Source: Microcystis aeruginosa FD4
Lineage (GTDB): Bacteria > Cyanobacteriota > Cyanobacteriia > Cyanobacteriales > Microcystaceae
Direction: 5' to 3'
NCBI RefSeq assembly: GCF_009792235.1
Contig: NZ_CP046973.1
Coordinates: 3,100,001-3,164,000 of the forward strand
Length of the DNA stretch: 64,000 nucleotides
Translations under genes and position numbers: made by a program
The notes under the pieces: generated by a model
Told to the model about the DNA's origin: nothing
Seen by the model: only the letters and a program-made list of their open reading frames with translations
Database searches by the model: none
Shown here: positions 10,137-18,470 of the stretch, one piece after another
Numbering within the stretch: the stretch's first letter is position 1
Layout: every line of letters starts with the position of its first letter

Positions 10137-10183
10137 CAGCTTTAAGTCCCCCTTTTTAAGGGGAATTTAGGGGGATCAGGAAA

Positions 10184-10318
10184 GGTGCATTTCCTATTTG
10201 TGACTTTCTCTCACATATAGGTGAGCAGCAGAAGTTATTAAAAGAGGACGAAGGCAATTCGCCCCTACAATAATATTATTGCGCCAATGGTAGGGGCGCA
10301 TCGCGTGCCATTGGTGTC
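10184..10318 (+). repeat. Palindromic dispersed MITE, copy A (3' end diverged)
   Basis: Begins GGTGCATTTCCTATT, then TGAGCAGCAGAAGTT, then CGAAGGCAATTCGCCCCTAC and GGTAGGGGCGCATCGCG. Same family as 10674-10840, 55925-56092 and 63691-63850. The terminal GAGATGCACC has been lost. Confidence 0.75.
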
Positions 10319-10673
10319 AACTTAATGAAATAGGCCTCCAATTTTGTTGAGAGGGACCTTCTCGACTTTGTGTGATAATTTTTGCTTATGGAATATTAAA
10401 GTGCTTATTGGGCAAGACTTTTAGGACTATTTTGCGGATATTCTATCAGTATAGACCTCGTTTCCACACAGAAACCAGAAGAGCCAGCAAGGGATTGGGG
10501 AATACCTAAAACCTGCACAATCATGTTTAAACAGGGAAAATGGTACGCCTCAATCACAATGGAATGCACTCCTAATTTGGCTCTCCTCGACTTTGTGTGA
10601 TAATCGGTGCTTATCATTCGTAGGAGTCTTGCCAGACAAGGCTTTAAAGACTATATTTCCCGAAAATTATCGG

Positions 10674-10840
10674 CTGCATCTCCTATTTATGACTTTCCCT
10701 CACCTATGGTGAGCAGCAGCAGTTATTCAAAGAGGGCGAATGCAATTCGCCCCTACAATAATATGATTGCGCCAATGGTAGGGGCGCACCGCGTGCGCCC
10801 AAAATGTCCTCTAGATATTTCGACAAAATTGAGATGCACC
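10674..10840 (+). repeat. Palindromic dispersed MITE, copy B
   Basis: Complete copy of about 167 bp with terminal inverted repeats near TGCATCTC and GAGATGCACC, inner GGGCGAATGCAATTCGCCC and GGGGCGCACCGCGTGCGCCC palindromes. No coding capacity. Confidence 0.8.
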
Positions 10841-11292
10841 CAAATTATCCCTATTCTTCTTCCTTTCACACAAAAACCAGAAGAGCCCCTTGCTTTTCCT
10901 CGGATTTTAATTTTACCGTGGAAGTTAGACAGAGTTAAAAAGCCATGATGACCAGAAGAATCAGACTGATCCCAATTTAGTATGCCATTTATAAATTTAG
11001 AAAAACTCAATCTCTTTCTTGCTAAAGATTACAGAGCCTAAAATCCAACAGGAAGGTTATCGAGAGCCGAAATCATTGTATGAAAACTGTTTGAGAAATT
11101 TGTCTTCGATCTTTAGCATACTGAACTCAGATGAGCCAAGAATCAATTGACCAACCAGCACCATCAGGGTAAGTCCAACGGCTCGGCTGAACGGTGGAGA
11201 CTGATGCGGATTCGTTCAACCTCATGGTCCCACCCCGCTTGATTGTAAAGATTTGTTTAACTTGACCAGAGGTTGATAGTGCATAGGCTAAG

Positions 11293-11358
11293 ATGAATTT
11301 CAAATGGATTCAAAATGAAGTTCAAGTGAATTTTAAATGAATCTAAGATGAACCAATC
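11293..11358 (+). promoter_or_regulatory. Six 11-bp direct repeats upstream of the encapsulin operon
   Basis: Consecutive units: ATGAATTTCAA, ATGGATTCAAA, ATGAAGTTCAA, GTGAATTTTAA, ATGAATCTAAG, ATGAACCAATC, in exact 11-bp register and ending 39 bp before the cysK start. A period of about one helical turn would line up sites on one face of DNA, so I read this as a regulator-binding array, perhaps for a sulfur-responsive activator such as CysR. The regulator is inference. Confidence 0.6.
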
Positions 11359-11397
11359 TGGTGAACTGTCGTATTTTAATCATGGAGTTGCCATTTT

Positions 11398-12378
11398 GTG
11401 AGTAAGAAATGGTTCGCGGATAACAGTTTGTCGATCGGGCGGACTCCTCTAGTGCGCCTTAATCGAATCGTTGGCAACAGTCACGCCACGGTTCTGGCCA
11501 AGATTGAAGGTCGCAATCCGGCCTATTCGGTCAAATGTCGTATTGGTGCGGCCATGATCTGGGATGCAGAACAACGGGGATTATTAGGGCCGGGCAAAGA
11601 ACTGGTGGAACCTACCAGTGGCAATACAGGCATTGCCCTAGCCTTTGTAGCCGCCGCTAAGGGGATTCCCCTCACCCTGACCATGCCTGAAACCATGAGC
11701 TTGGAGCGGCGCAAACTGTTGCTCGCCTATGGGGCCAATCTGGTGTTAACAGAAGGGACTAAAGGCATGACCGGAGCAGTGGCAAAGGCAGCAGAAATTG
11801 CCGCATCTAATCCCACTCGCTATGTGTTGTTGCAACAGTTCCGCAATGCGGCCAATCCCCGCATCCATGAGGAAACCACCGGCCCCGAAATTTGGCAGGA
11901 CACAGATGGGGCGATCGATATTCTCGTGTCGGGTGTGGGAACGGGCGGAACCATTACGGGAGTTTCGCGCTATATCAAAAAAACCCAAGGAAAACCGATT
12001 TTATCGGTAGCGGTGGAGCCAGAAGCCAGCCCCATACTATCCCAAGCCCGGGCAGGTCAGCCCTTAAAGTCTGGCCCTCACAAAATTCAGGGCATTGGGG
12101 CGGGGTTTATTCCCGAAGTTCTGGATTTATCCCTCGTGGATGGGATTGAAACCGTTGCCAACGAAGAGGCCATTCTTTATGCCCAACGGTTGGCCAAGGA
12201 AGAAGGGATTATCTCTGGCATTTCCTGCGGTGCCGCCGCTGCCGTCGCCGCTCGCTTGGCAGAACAACCCGAACACCAAGGCAAAACCATTGTCGTGATT
12301 TTGCCAGATTCCGGAGAACGGTACTTGAGTTCCATCCTGTTCCAAGGGGTATTTAATGAGCAAGGGTTCGTGGCTTGA
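11398..12378 (+). CDS. cysK: Cysteine synthase A (O-acetylserine sulfhydrylase), SrpG-like
   Basis: 326 residues. PLP enzyme making L-cysteine from O-acetylserine and sulfide. The PLP lysine is K46 in SVKCRIG, the phosphate/substrate loop is [10 protein letters not shown] (about 68-77), and the glycine loop is [11 protein letters not shown]. The start is GTG ([19 protein letters not shown]), with GGAG some 10 bp upstream. It heads the encapsulin operon, equivalent to srpG of the sulfur-regulated plasmid genes of Synechococcus elongatus. The last base of the Ala codon and the TGA stop are supplied by the inserted mini-element at 12375. Without it, cysK would end GTG GCA TGA and overlap cysE by ATGA. 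The protein sequence is unchanged by the insertion. Confidence 0.95.
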   Translation: MSKKWFADNSLSIGRTPLVRLNRIVGNSHATVLAKIEGRNPAYSVKCRIGAAMIWDAEQRGLLGPGKELVEPTSGNTGIALAFVAAAKGIPLTLTMPETMSLERRKLLLAYGANLVLTEGTKGMTGAVAKAAEIAASNPTRYVLLQQFRNAANPRIHEETTGPEIWQDTDGAIDILVSGVGTGGTITGVSRYIKKTQGKPILSVAVEPEASPILSQARAGQPLKSGPHKIQGIGAGFIPEVLDLSLVDGIETVANEEAILYAQRLAKEEGIISGISCGAAAAVAARLAEQPEHQGKTIVVILPDSGERYLSSILFQGVFNEQGFVA

Positions 12379-12727
12379 CATCCTCGCCGCCCTAAAAGTG
12401 CGGCGATTCCTAAACCTCACGATTTAAGTTTCTGCTTCCACCACCGTCGCATACCACAGTTAAAAAACCATGTACTGTCTTACACAGAGTCCACAGACTT
12501 TCGCCCCATTTCAGAAGCCCGATTCCGTGTGTCCCACGGTACGTTGACCGCCTATAGCTTCTTGTACTTGTTGCGCGCGACTTTTTACCCGGCCAAGCTT
12601 TTCTGGTCGGAACCCCCTAAGCCCAGTTTTCAAGGTGCTGCGCCGTCCACTTGGTTTTCGAGACTGGCCTTTTAATTCTAACGTAAAGCCAACCTAGAAC
12701 GGCGGGGTTTCAGACCCAAAATTTCCC
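12375..12727 (-). mobile_element. Non-autonomous TnpB-derived mini-element (PATE-like), 353 bp
   Basis: Right end TTGACATCCTCGCCGCC with the hairpin CGCCGC-CCTAAAAGT-GCGGCG. The left end GGCGGGGTTTCAGACCCAAAATTTCCC matches the intact element at 18325-19645. The inside keeps a stretch (12534-12560) like the 3' end of cyanobacterial tnpB genes (reverse complement reads as TVGHT) but no reading frame. Exact removal joins cysK and cysE in an ATGA stop/start overlap. It presumably needs a tnpA supplied elsewhere to move. Confidence 0.8.
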
Positions 12728-13687
12728 ATGACGAGCGAGTATCCGAGCAGTTCCAGCGCTCTCTCCCAACCGCCCCTGTCCTTGGCTCTCGATGAGATTA
12801 TCGCTCAATTGTCCAAACCTCGTGGCGAGTCGTTCCACAGTTGGTCTCAATCACGAAGCCATTTCCCCTTGCCCTCCCGTGAGGCCTTATTTCGGATTGT
12901 CGATCGACTGCGTGCCGTTCTCTTTCCCTATCACTTTGGCAATCCCGATTTAGGCGAAACATCCAGCCGCTATTTTATCGGTCATACCCTCAATGAAGTC
13001 CTGCAACTGCTGCATCACCAAGTTTGTCGCGAACAGTGGTTGCTGGGGTCACAGTTGCACTTGCATGCAGACCAGATTGAGACGCACGCCCAAGAAACGG
13101 TACAAGCCTTTGCCACTCAATTACCCCATCTGAAAGCTCTACTGGAAACGGATATCACGGCGGCCTATCGAGGTGATCCGGCAGCCAGAAATTTAGATGA
13201 AGTATTGTTTTGTTACCCCGGGGTAACGGCAATCACTTATCACCGCATTGCCCATGCCCTGTATCGGTTGGACTCGCCGTTGTTGGCGCGGATTATCAGT
13301 GAAATTGGTCATTCCTTAACGGGGATTGACATTCACCCCGGTGCCTCGATCGGCAATAGTTTCTTTATCGATCATGGGACGGGGGTGGTGATTGGGGCCA
13401 CCACGGTGATTGGAGATCGCGTGCGCCTTTACCAAGCGGTCACGCTCGGCGCGAAAAGCTTTCCCCGGGACGAATCGGGCAGTTTGATCAAAGGTCAAGC
13501 CCGTCATCCGATTATTGAAGATGATGTGGTGATTTACTCAGGTGCAACGATTCTCGGTCGGGTAACTATCGGTCGGGGCGCCACCATCGGTGGAAATGTT
13601 TGGTTAACCCGCAGTGTGCCGCCGGGGGGTTTTATCTCCCAGGCTCAACTACGACAGGAAATGTTTGATGACGGCTCTGGAATTTGA
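12728..13687 (+). CDS. cysE: Serine O-acetyltransferase, SrpH/EpsC-like
   Basis: 319 residues. Acetylates L-serine with acetyl-CoA, giving the O-acetylserine used by cysK upstream. The N-terminal about 190 residues are helical, as in the longer EpsC-type enzymes. The C-terminal part is a left-handed beta-helix of hexapeptide repeats (IDIHPGASIGNSFFIDHGTG, then VVIGATTVIGDRV, VIYSGATILGRVTIGRGATIGG). The conserved Asp-His of the active site is in FIDHGTG, and the second His is in DIHPGA. The ATG lies directly at the edge of the inserted mini-element, so no native Shine-Dalgarno precedes it; it was probably translationally coupled to cysK before insertion. Matches srpH in gene order. Confidence 0.93.
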   Translation: MTSEYPSSSSALSQPPLSLALDEIIAQLSKPRGESFHSWSQSRSHFPLPSREALFRIVDRLRAVLFPYHFGNPDLGETSSRYFIGHTLNEVLQLLHHQVCREQWLLGSQLHLHADQIETHAQETVQAFATQLPHLKALLETDITAAYRGDPAARNLDEVLFCYPGVTAITYHRIAHALYRLDSPLLARIISEIGHSLTGIDIHPGASIGNSFFIDHGTGVVIGATTVIGDRVRLYQAVTLGAKSFPRDESGSLIKGQARHPIIEDDVVIYSGATILGRVTIGRGATIGGNVWLTRSVPPGGFISQAQLRQEMFDDGSGI

Positions 13688-13762
13688 AGGGCTGTCCGAC
13701 TGTGAATGTTCGGCCATGACAGTCGCTTTGTTACTTTTTCTTAAATTGGAGGATTTAACTCA

Positions 13763-14695
13763 ATGACCTATACCCAAGATCATGAATTGCAACTGGCTTT
13801 GGGAGATGCTGCCGCTCGGCAGTTAGCCAATGCCACGAAGACCGTTCCTCAGTTATTGACCATTTCGCCCCGTTGGTTCGTTCGCCTCTTGCATTGGCTA
13901 CCCGTTGAAGCGGGGATTTATCGTCTCAACAAAGTCAGGGATGCTTCCCGCGTTGAGGTGGCCTGCTCTGAACGAGATGAGCGGGAGCTGCCCGAAACCT
14001 TTGTGGATTACGAAGAGACCCCCCGGGAGTATTTCTTGAGTGCGGTGAATACGGTACTGGATGTTCACACTCGCGTGTCCGATCTCTACAGCAGTCCCCA
14101 CGATCAGATCCATGAACAATTGCGCCTGACGATTGAAACGCTGAAGGAACGTCAAGAAAATGAGTTGATCAACAACCATGAGTACGGATTGCTCAACAAT
14201 ATTGTTGATTCCCAGAAAGTACAACCTCGCAATGGTGCGCCCACGCCAGACGATTTGGATGAGTTGCTGGTGAAGGTGTGGAAGGAACCGGCATTTTTCC
14301 TCGCCCATCCCAAAGCGATCGCGGCCTTTGGCCGAGAAGCAACCCGACGGGGTGTACCTCCTGCTACGGTGTCATTATTCGGGTCTCAGTTTATTACCTG
14401 GCGGGGCGTGCCTTTGATTCCTTCCGATAAGTTGGCCGTGAATGAACAAGGCAAAACCAATATTTTGTTATTGCGGGTAGGAGAAAGCCGTCAAGGGGTG
14501 GTCGGTCTCTATCAGCCCAATTTACCCGGTCAACAGGGAGTTGGCTTGTCGGTGCGATTTATGGGGATTAGTCGCAAGGCGATCGCCTCTTACCTAGTCT
14601 CCCTCTACTGTTCGTTGGCAGTGTTGACCGACGATGCGGCGGCCGTACTGGAGAACGTTGATGTCAACCAATACCACATCTACGACTATGACTAA
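13763..14695 (+). CDS. srpI: Family 2A encapsulin shell protein (SrpI-like)
   Basis: 310 residues. Major-membrane-protein-I/SrpI family, now recognised as family 2A encapsulins with an HK97-like fold. N-terminal arm MTYTQDHELQLALGDAAARQLANATKTVPQ; middle segments SPRWFVRLLHWLPVEAGIYR and EYGLLNNIVDSQ; C-terminal WRGVPLIPSDKL and GESRQGVVGLYQP. These fit the P-, E- and A-domain order. Many copies assemble into an icosahedral shell that packages the cysteine desulfurase encoded next. A strong ribosome-binding site (GGAGG, 10 bp before ATG) precedes it, fitting the high copy number of a shell protein. Two HIP1 octamers inside it argue for long residence in cyanobacteria. No cNMP-binding insert is present, so it is 2A rather than 2B. 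Confidence 0.93.
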   Translation: MTYTQDHELQLALGDAAARQLANATKTVPQLLTISPRWFVRLLHWLPVEAGIYRLNKVRDASRVEVACSERDERELPETFVDYEETPREYFLSAVNTVLDVHTRVSDLYSSPHDQIHEQLRLTIETLKERQENELINNHEYGLLNNIVDSQKVQPRNGAPTPDDLDELLVKVWKEPAFFLAHPKAIAAFGREATRRGVPPATVSLFGSQFITWRGVPLIPSDKLAVNEQGKTNILLLRVGESRQGVVGLYQPNLPGQQGVGLSVRFMGISRKAIASYLVSLYCSLAVLTDDAAAVLENVDVNQYHIYDYD

Positions 14696-16367
14696 CCCCG
14701 AACTGATCCCTGAAAAGGCGGGGGGGAATCTACCCGCTGTATCCCCGCCCACGACTGCCCCAACTGAGGTCGAGAACATTTCTCTTAACCCCTTATTCCA
14801 ACCTGAAGTTTTTGAGCATCTCGCCCAGACGATAATTCAAGAACTACAACGGCACGACCTTAAGGCCGGGGCGGCGAAGGGGTTGAGTACAGAGCCGGGT
14901 GATCTGGTGCCATCCACCGCAGCAACCTACCCAGCTGCTGTGGGCGAACAGCCCATAGTTCCCTTCGACGTAGCTCAGGGTAAACCCTTCGCTGTACCCT
15001 TAGCCACCCCCTCTTTCTACTTCATCGAAGAGTTAGAAACAAAAATCCCCGACCTTCCGGCGGTAGTGGCCAAACCGGGCCAGCTTGTTCAAGTCCCAGC
15101 GATCGATCCCCTTTTTGTCCCCCATGCCAGCGGGCGAAGCGTTCAACGACCTAGCTTCTTTGATGTTCATACCATTCGCCAGGATTTTCCCATCCTGCAA
15201 GAACGGGTCAATGGCAAACCACTGATCTGGTTCGACAATGCCGCAACAACTCAAAAGCCCCAAGCAGTCATCGATCGCCTCGTTCATTTCTATAGCCATG
15301 AAAATTCCAATGTGCATCGTGCGGCCCATGAATTAGCGGCTCGCTCCACCGATGCTTACGAAGCGGCCAGAGATACGGTACGCCGTTTTCTCAATGCCTC
15401 ATCTGCCAACGAAATCATTTTCGTGCGGGGGACAACGGAAGGCATTAATCTGGTGGCAAAAAGCTGGGGACAACAAACCCTGCAAGCGGGGGATGAGATT
15501 GTCCTCACCCATCTAGAACATCATGCCAATATTGTGCCTTGGCAGCAGCTAGCTGCCCAAACGGGAGCAAAACTGCGGGTTGTCCCCGTGGATGACCACG
15601 GGCAGATTTTACTGGCAGAGTACCAACAATTACTCAACTCTCGCACAAAACTGGTGGCCTTTTCCCATGTTTCCAATGCCTTGGGAACCATTACCCCCGC
15701 CAAACAAATCATTGACTTAGCCCATCGGGTCGGGGCCAAAGTCTTGTTAGATGGCGCTCAATCGGTTTCCCACATTCCGATCGATGTTCAACAATTAGGC
15801 TGTGATTGGTTCGTCTTTTCTGGGCATAAAGTCTTTGGTCCGACAGGGATCGGGGTACTTTATGGTCAAGAAGACCTGTTGAATGCCACGGTTCCCTGGC
15901 AAAGCGGCGGCAACATGATCGTGGATGTGACGTTTGAGCGCACCGTGTATCAGGCGGCTCCCACTCGCTTCGAGGCCGGAACGGGCAATATTGCCGATGC
16001 CGTTGGCCTAGGGACGGCCTTGGATTATGTTCAGCAGATTGGTTTGGCCACCATTGCCAATTACGAGCATGAACTTCTGGAGTATGCCACTGCGGGACTA
16101 GCAACCATTCCGGGGTTGCGTTTGATTGGGACGGCAACCGATAAGGCCGCCGTGCTTTCCTTTGTGCTGGAGGGATTTGATGTGGAAGTCATCGGACAGG
16201 CCCTGAACCGGGAAGGGATTGCCGTGCGGGCAGGCCATCACTGCGCTCAACCCATTCTGCGACGCTTTGGTCTAGAGGCAACGGTGCGCCCTTCCTTGGC
16301 CTTCTACAATACTAAAGCCGAGGTGGATGCGCTGGTGGCTGCGTTGGAACGTTTGCAACACGAATAA
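14661..16367 (+). CDS. Encapsulated cysteine desulfurase with disordered cargo-loading N-terminus
   Basis: 568 residues from the ATG at 14661, which has GGAGA 7 bp upstream and overlaps srpI by 35 bp. The ATG at 14688 is an alternative; one further upstream at 14634 is less likely. Residues 1 to about 160 are Pro/Ala/Thr-rich and low in order, with short conserved-looking hydrophobic blocks (LNPLFQPEVFEHLAQ, IDPLFVPHASG); this matches the cargo-loading domain of encapsulated desulfurases. From about 165 a SufS-type PLP fold begins (RQDFPILQERVNGKPLIWFD). The PLP lysine is K390 in SGHKVFG and the persulfide cysteine is C528 in AGHHCAQP. It converts cysteine to alanine and sulfane sulfur inside the shell. 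Residues about 103-112 (PFDVAQGKPF) resemble a translated dispersed repeat. Confidence 0.93.
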   Translation: MSTNTTSTTMTNPELIPEKAGGNLPAVSPPTTAPTEVENISLNPLFQPEVFEHLAQTIIQELQRHDLKAGAAKGLSTEPGDLVPSTAATYPAAVGEQPIVPFDVAQGKPFAVPLATPSFYFIEELETKIPDLPAVVAKPGQLVQVPAIDPLFVPHASGRSVQRPSFFDVHTIRQDFPILQERVNGKPLIWFDNAATTQKPQAVIDRLVHFYSHENSNVHRAAHELAARSTDAYEAARDTVRRFLNASSANEIIFVRGTTEGINLVAKSWGQQTLQAGDEIVLTHLEHHANIVPWQQLAAQTGAKLRVVPVDDHGQILLAEYQQLLNSRTKLVAFSHVSNALGTITPAKQIIDLAHRVGAKVLLDGAQSVSHIPIDVQQLGCDWFVFSGHKVFGPTGIGVLYGQEDLLNATVPWQSGGNMIVDVTFERTVYQAAPTRFEAGTGNIADAVGLGTALDYVQQIGLATIANYEHELLEYATAGLATIPGLRLIGTATDKAAVLSFVLEGFDVEVIGQALNREGIAVRAGHHCAQPILRRFGLEATVRPSLAFYNTKAEVDALVAALERLQHE

Positions 16368-16371
16368 ACTG

Positions 16372-16409
16372 ACTGGAATAGGTGCGGCAGCTCCTACACC
16401 TATTCCAGT
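16372..16409 (+). terminator. Hairpin closing the encapsulin operon
   Basis: ACTGGAATAGGTG pairs perfectly with CACCTATTCCAGT across a 12-nt loop, 4 bp after the cysteine desulfurase stop. No T-run follows, so it may act as an RNA 3'-end stabiliser or a terminator. Confidence 0.65.
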
Positions 16410-16431
16410 TCCCCCTGAACTGCCACATATT

Positions 16432-16659
16432 TAGGGTTTGCTGAATAAGTCCCCAGAGGGAATCTAGAAGCCACACAGTTGGCAAAATGGTAGTTTCGTC
16501 ACTTAGTTTCTGACTTTTATCTGGCGAGCGCTAATGAAAGTGCAAGGGTTTTGAGTCCCTCGGATCGATTTCTCAACGTTTGTTTCTGGCACTTTTCTTG
16601 AAAAAAAAGTCCCTAAACCCTTTTCTAGCCAGGCTTTCACTGATATTCAGCCAGCCCTA
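16432..16659. repeat. TAGGGTTTGCTGAA-ended MITE, copy 1
   Basis: 228 bp bounded by TAGGGTTTGCTGAATAA and TTCAGCCAGCCCTA. The interior differs from copies 2-4. The following stretch to 16843 has no gene; it includes AACTTCCCCCATACATATCTAC, found inverted at about 22415-22436. Confidence 0.75.
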
Positions 16660-16843
16660 TTTAAATAGTATAACTGAACTTCCCCCATACATATCTACTA
16701 CAATAGCCGAAAACCCTTATCCATCAATGGATACACCCATTGACTTTTCTTAATGTACCCATGTAATTTGTAACATCTCTCAATGAACAAGAATTCTCTC
16801 AATTTGTTAGAATGATAGCCATGTATAACTCTTGCAAATTAAT

Positions 16844-17060
16844 TAGGGTTTGCTGAAAAAGTTTTTCGTGGGGGTAGGGTGTGGGGTGTAGGGTGTGGGG
16901 TGTAGGGTTTTACCGATTTTGAGGGTGTCAATTACCTAATTTTCAGGGAAAAAGTCCCTGAATTTTCCCCCCGATCACTCCCAGGTCTGGTACTTTTTGA
17001 TTTCCCAAAAGTCTAAAAGTCTTACCCAACAAGGTTTTTAGATTTATTGGGGGTTTCCCT
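16844..17060. repeat. TAGGGTTTGCTGAA-ended MITE, copy 2 (right end decayed)
   Basis: Starts TAGGGTTTGCTGAAAAAG, contains GTGGGGTGTAGGG heptamer repeats, and shares TAAAAGTCTTACCCAACAAG near the end with 22162-22365 and 59596-59811. The terminal TTCAGC is lost. Confidence 0.75.
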
Positions 17061-17151
17061 GATTTGTACCCAGTAACGGAGCGGCGGAAATTCTCTTAAT
17101 GCCTGATACAGCACAGGTTATGGCCTTTTGTCAACGGGGAAGTTCAGTTAT

Positions 17152-17808
17152 TTAACTTACTTCCGATGATTGCTGTACTTTCTGACCTATTTTCGGTTCC
17201 GTCCCTGCCAACAATCTTTTAATATTACCCTGATGACGAACAATCACATAGATTCCCGCCATCAAACTAAATAAAATATAGGGGAGAGGTTGACCCAAAA
17301 CAACCATTAAAATATTCACCACCAGCGCCCCGATAATCGAACCTAAAGAAACAATCCGGAAAAGTGCGAGCATAACTAAAAAACTAGCAAAAGTTCCGAA
17401 AGCCACTAGGGGATTCATCACTAATAAAACCCCTAAACTGGTGGCGACGGATTTACCACCGCTAAAATTCAAGAAAATCGATTTACTATGACCGATGACT
17501 GCCCCCAATCCTGCCCCGATAATTAACCAGTAATACCAACTTTCTGGGAGAGGATTGACATCCATAAAATATAGTCCTCGTACCAGGGCCACCGCCGCCA
17601 TTCCTTTCAACATATCAATTAATAACACCGTCGCCCCGGCAGATTTTCCCAGAGTTCTCAACACATTGGTGGCCCCAGTGGAACCAGAACCATAGTCACG
17701 AATATCGATACCTTTGCTGTATTTACCGATTAAATAACCCGTGGGAATCGAACCGAGTAGATAGGATAAAAGCAAGATACTAAGACTGATAAGAATCGGA
17801 ATAAGCAT
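17152..17808 (-). CDS. plsY: Acyl-phosphate:glycerol-3-phosphate acyltransferase PlsY
   Basis: 218 residues, an integral membrane enzyme with about five transmembrane helices. It transfers an acyl group from acyl phosphate to glycerol-3-phosphate, the first step of phospholipid and thylakoid lipid synthesis. The three family motifs are visible: GSIPTGYLIGKY, then DYGSGSTGATNVLRTLG (usually GSGN-GATN, here S for N) and GHSKSIFLNFSGGKSVATSLG. The C-terminal tail is polar. It stands alone, followed by a short gap and the broken SDR gene. The frame is intact and length normal. Confidence 0.95.
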   Translation of the reverse strand: MLIPILISLSILLLSYLLGSIPTGYLIGKYSKGIDIRDYGSGSTGATNVLRTLGKSAGATVLLIDMLKGMAAVALVRGLYFMDVNPLPESWYYWLIIGAGLGAVIGHSKSIFLNFSGGKSVATSLGVLLVMNPLVAFGTFASFLVMLALFRIVSLGSIIGALVVNILMVVLGQPLPYILFSLMAGIYVIVRHQGNIKRLLAGTEPKIGQKVQQSSEVS

Positions 17809-18324
17809 AAATTAACCCCAATTTTTAGCAAGAGCGAGCGCCGTTATCAGTGTATCAGCCTGAAGACAAAAAACCACTCATAGGGAACCATAGACGGGAA
17901 TTGCCGCCCTGCGCAAGTCTTTCGCCCCTTCCCCCGCCAGAAAACAGATCACCTCGGCTAGAGATTCGGGACTAACCCAGTCCTTGGCATTTGCCTCTCC
18001 CATCGCTTCCCGGTTGCTGGGACTGTCGATAATACTGGGCAAAACTACGTTAGCGGTAATATTAGTCTGTTTGGTTTCTTCTGCGATCGCTTGGGTTAAA
18101 GCCACTACCGCCGCTTTCGAGGCACAATAGGCGGCCAAATTCGCCCCCGGTTGTACGGCACCACGAGAACCGATAGTGACGATACGACCATAATTATGAA
18201 GTTTCATCGGGCGTAAACAGTGTTTACACCGTAAAAAAGTGCTATGGAGGTTTAAATCGCACATTTTTAGCCAATCTTCATAGCTAAACTCCTCCGTCGC
18301 CCCCATGGTAAAACCCCCGACTAG

Positions 18325-18470
18325 TTGACATCCTCACCGCCGTAAACGGACGGTGATTCCCAAACCTCACGATTTGGGTTTCTGCTTCTTTCCCGAAGGA
18401 TTTTTCGCACCTGCCTTAACAGATTTACTCTGTTCTGGTCTTATGGTCGCGAACCGGACTGACACCGCAA
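18325..18470 (-). ncRNA. Putative omega RNA at the tnpB 3' end
   Basis: In related elements the guide RNA overlaps the tnpB 3' end and runs through the right end into the flank. Here the right-end hairpin and the conserved block AAACCCAAATCGTGAGGTTT (itself foldable) fit the scaffold. The guide would then begin CTAGTCGGGGGTTTTACC, from the SDR gene. The 5' limit is unknown and the call rests on analogy. Confidence 0.45.

Larger units (their letters stand above)
10137..11100. repeat. MITE and decayed-IS spacer without genes
   Basis: Holds two copies of a palindromic MITE (10184 to about 10318 and 10674-10840), two copies of a sequence starting CTCGACTTTGTGTGATAAT (about 10361 and 10587) followed by GGCAAGACTTTTAGGACTAT-like blocks, and two copies of CACA-AAACCAGAAGAGCC (about 10456 and 10867). 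These look like ends of an unrecognised IS. Weak reading frames around 10753-11010 have no credible homology I can name. Confidence 0.55.

Noticed and set aside
10753..11010. 85-codon frame on the minus strand in the MITE spacer
   Set aside because: Runs through MITE copy B and IS-like repeats; no family recognised.
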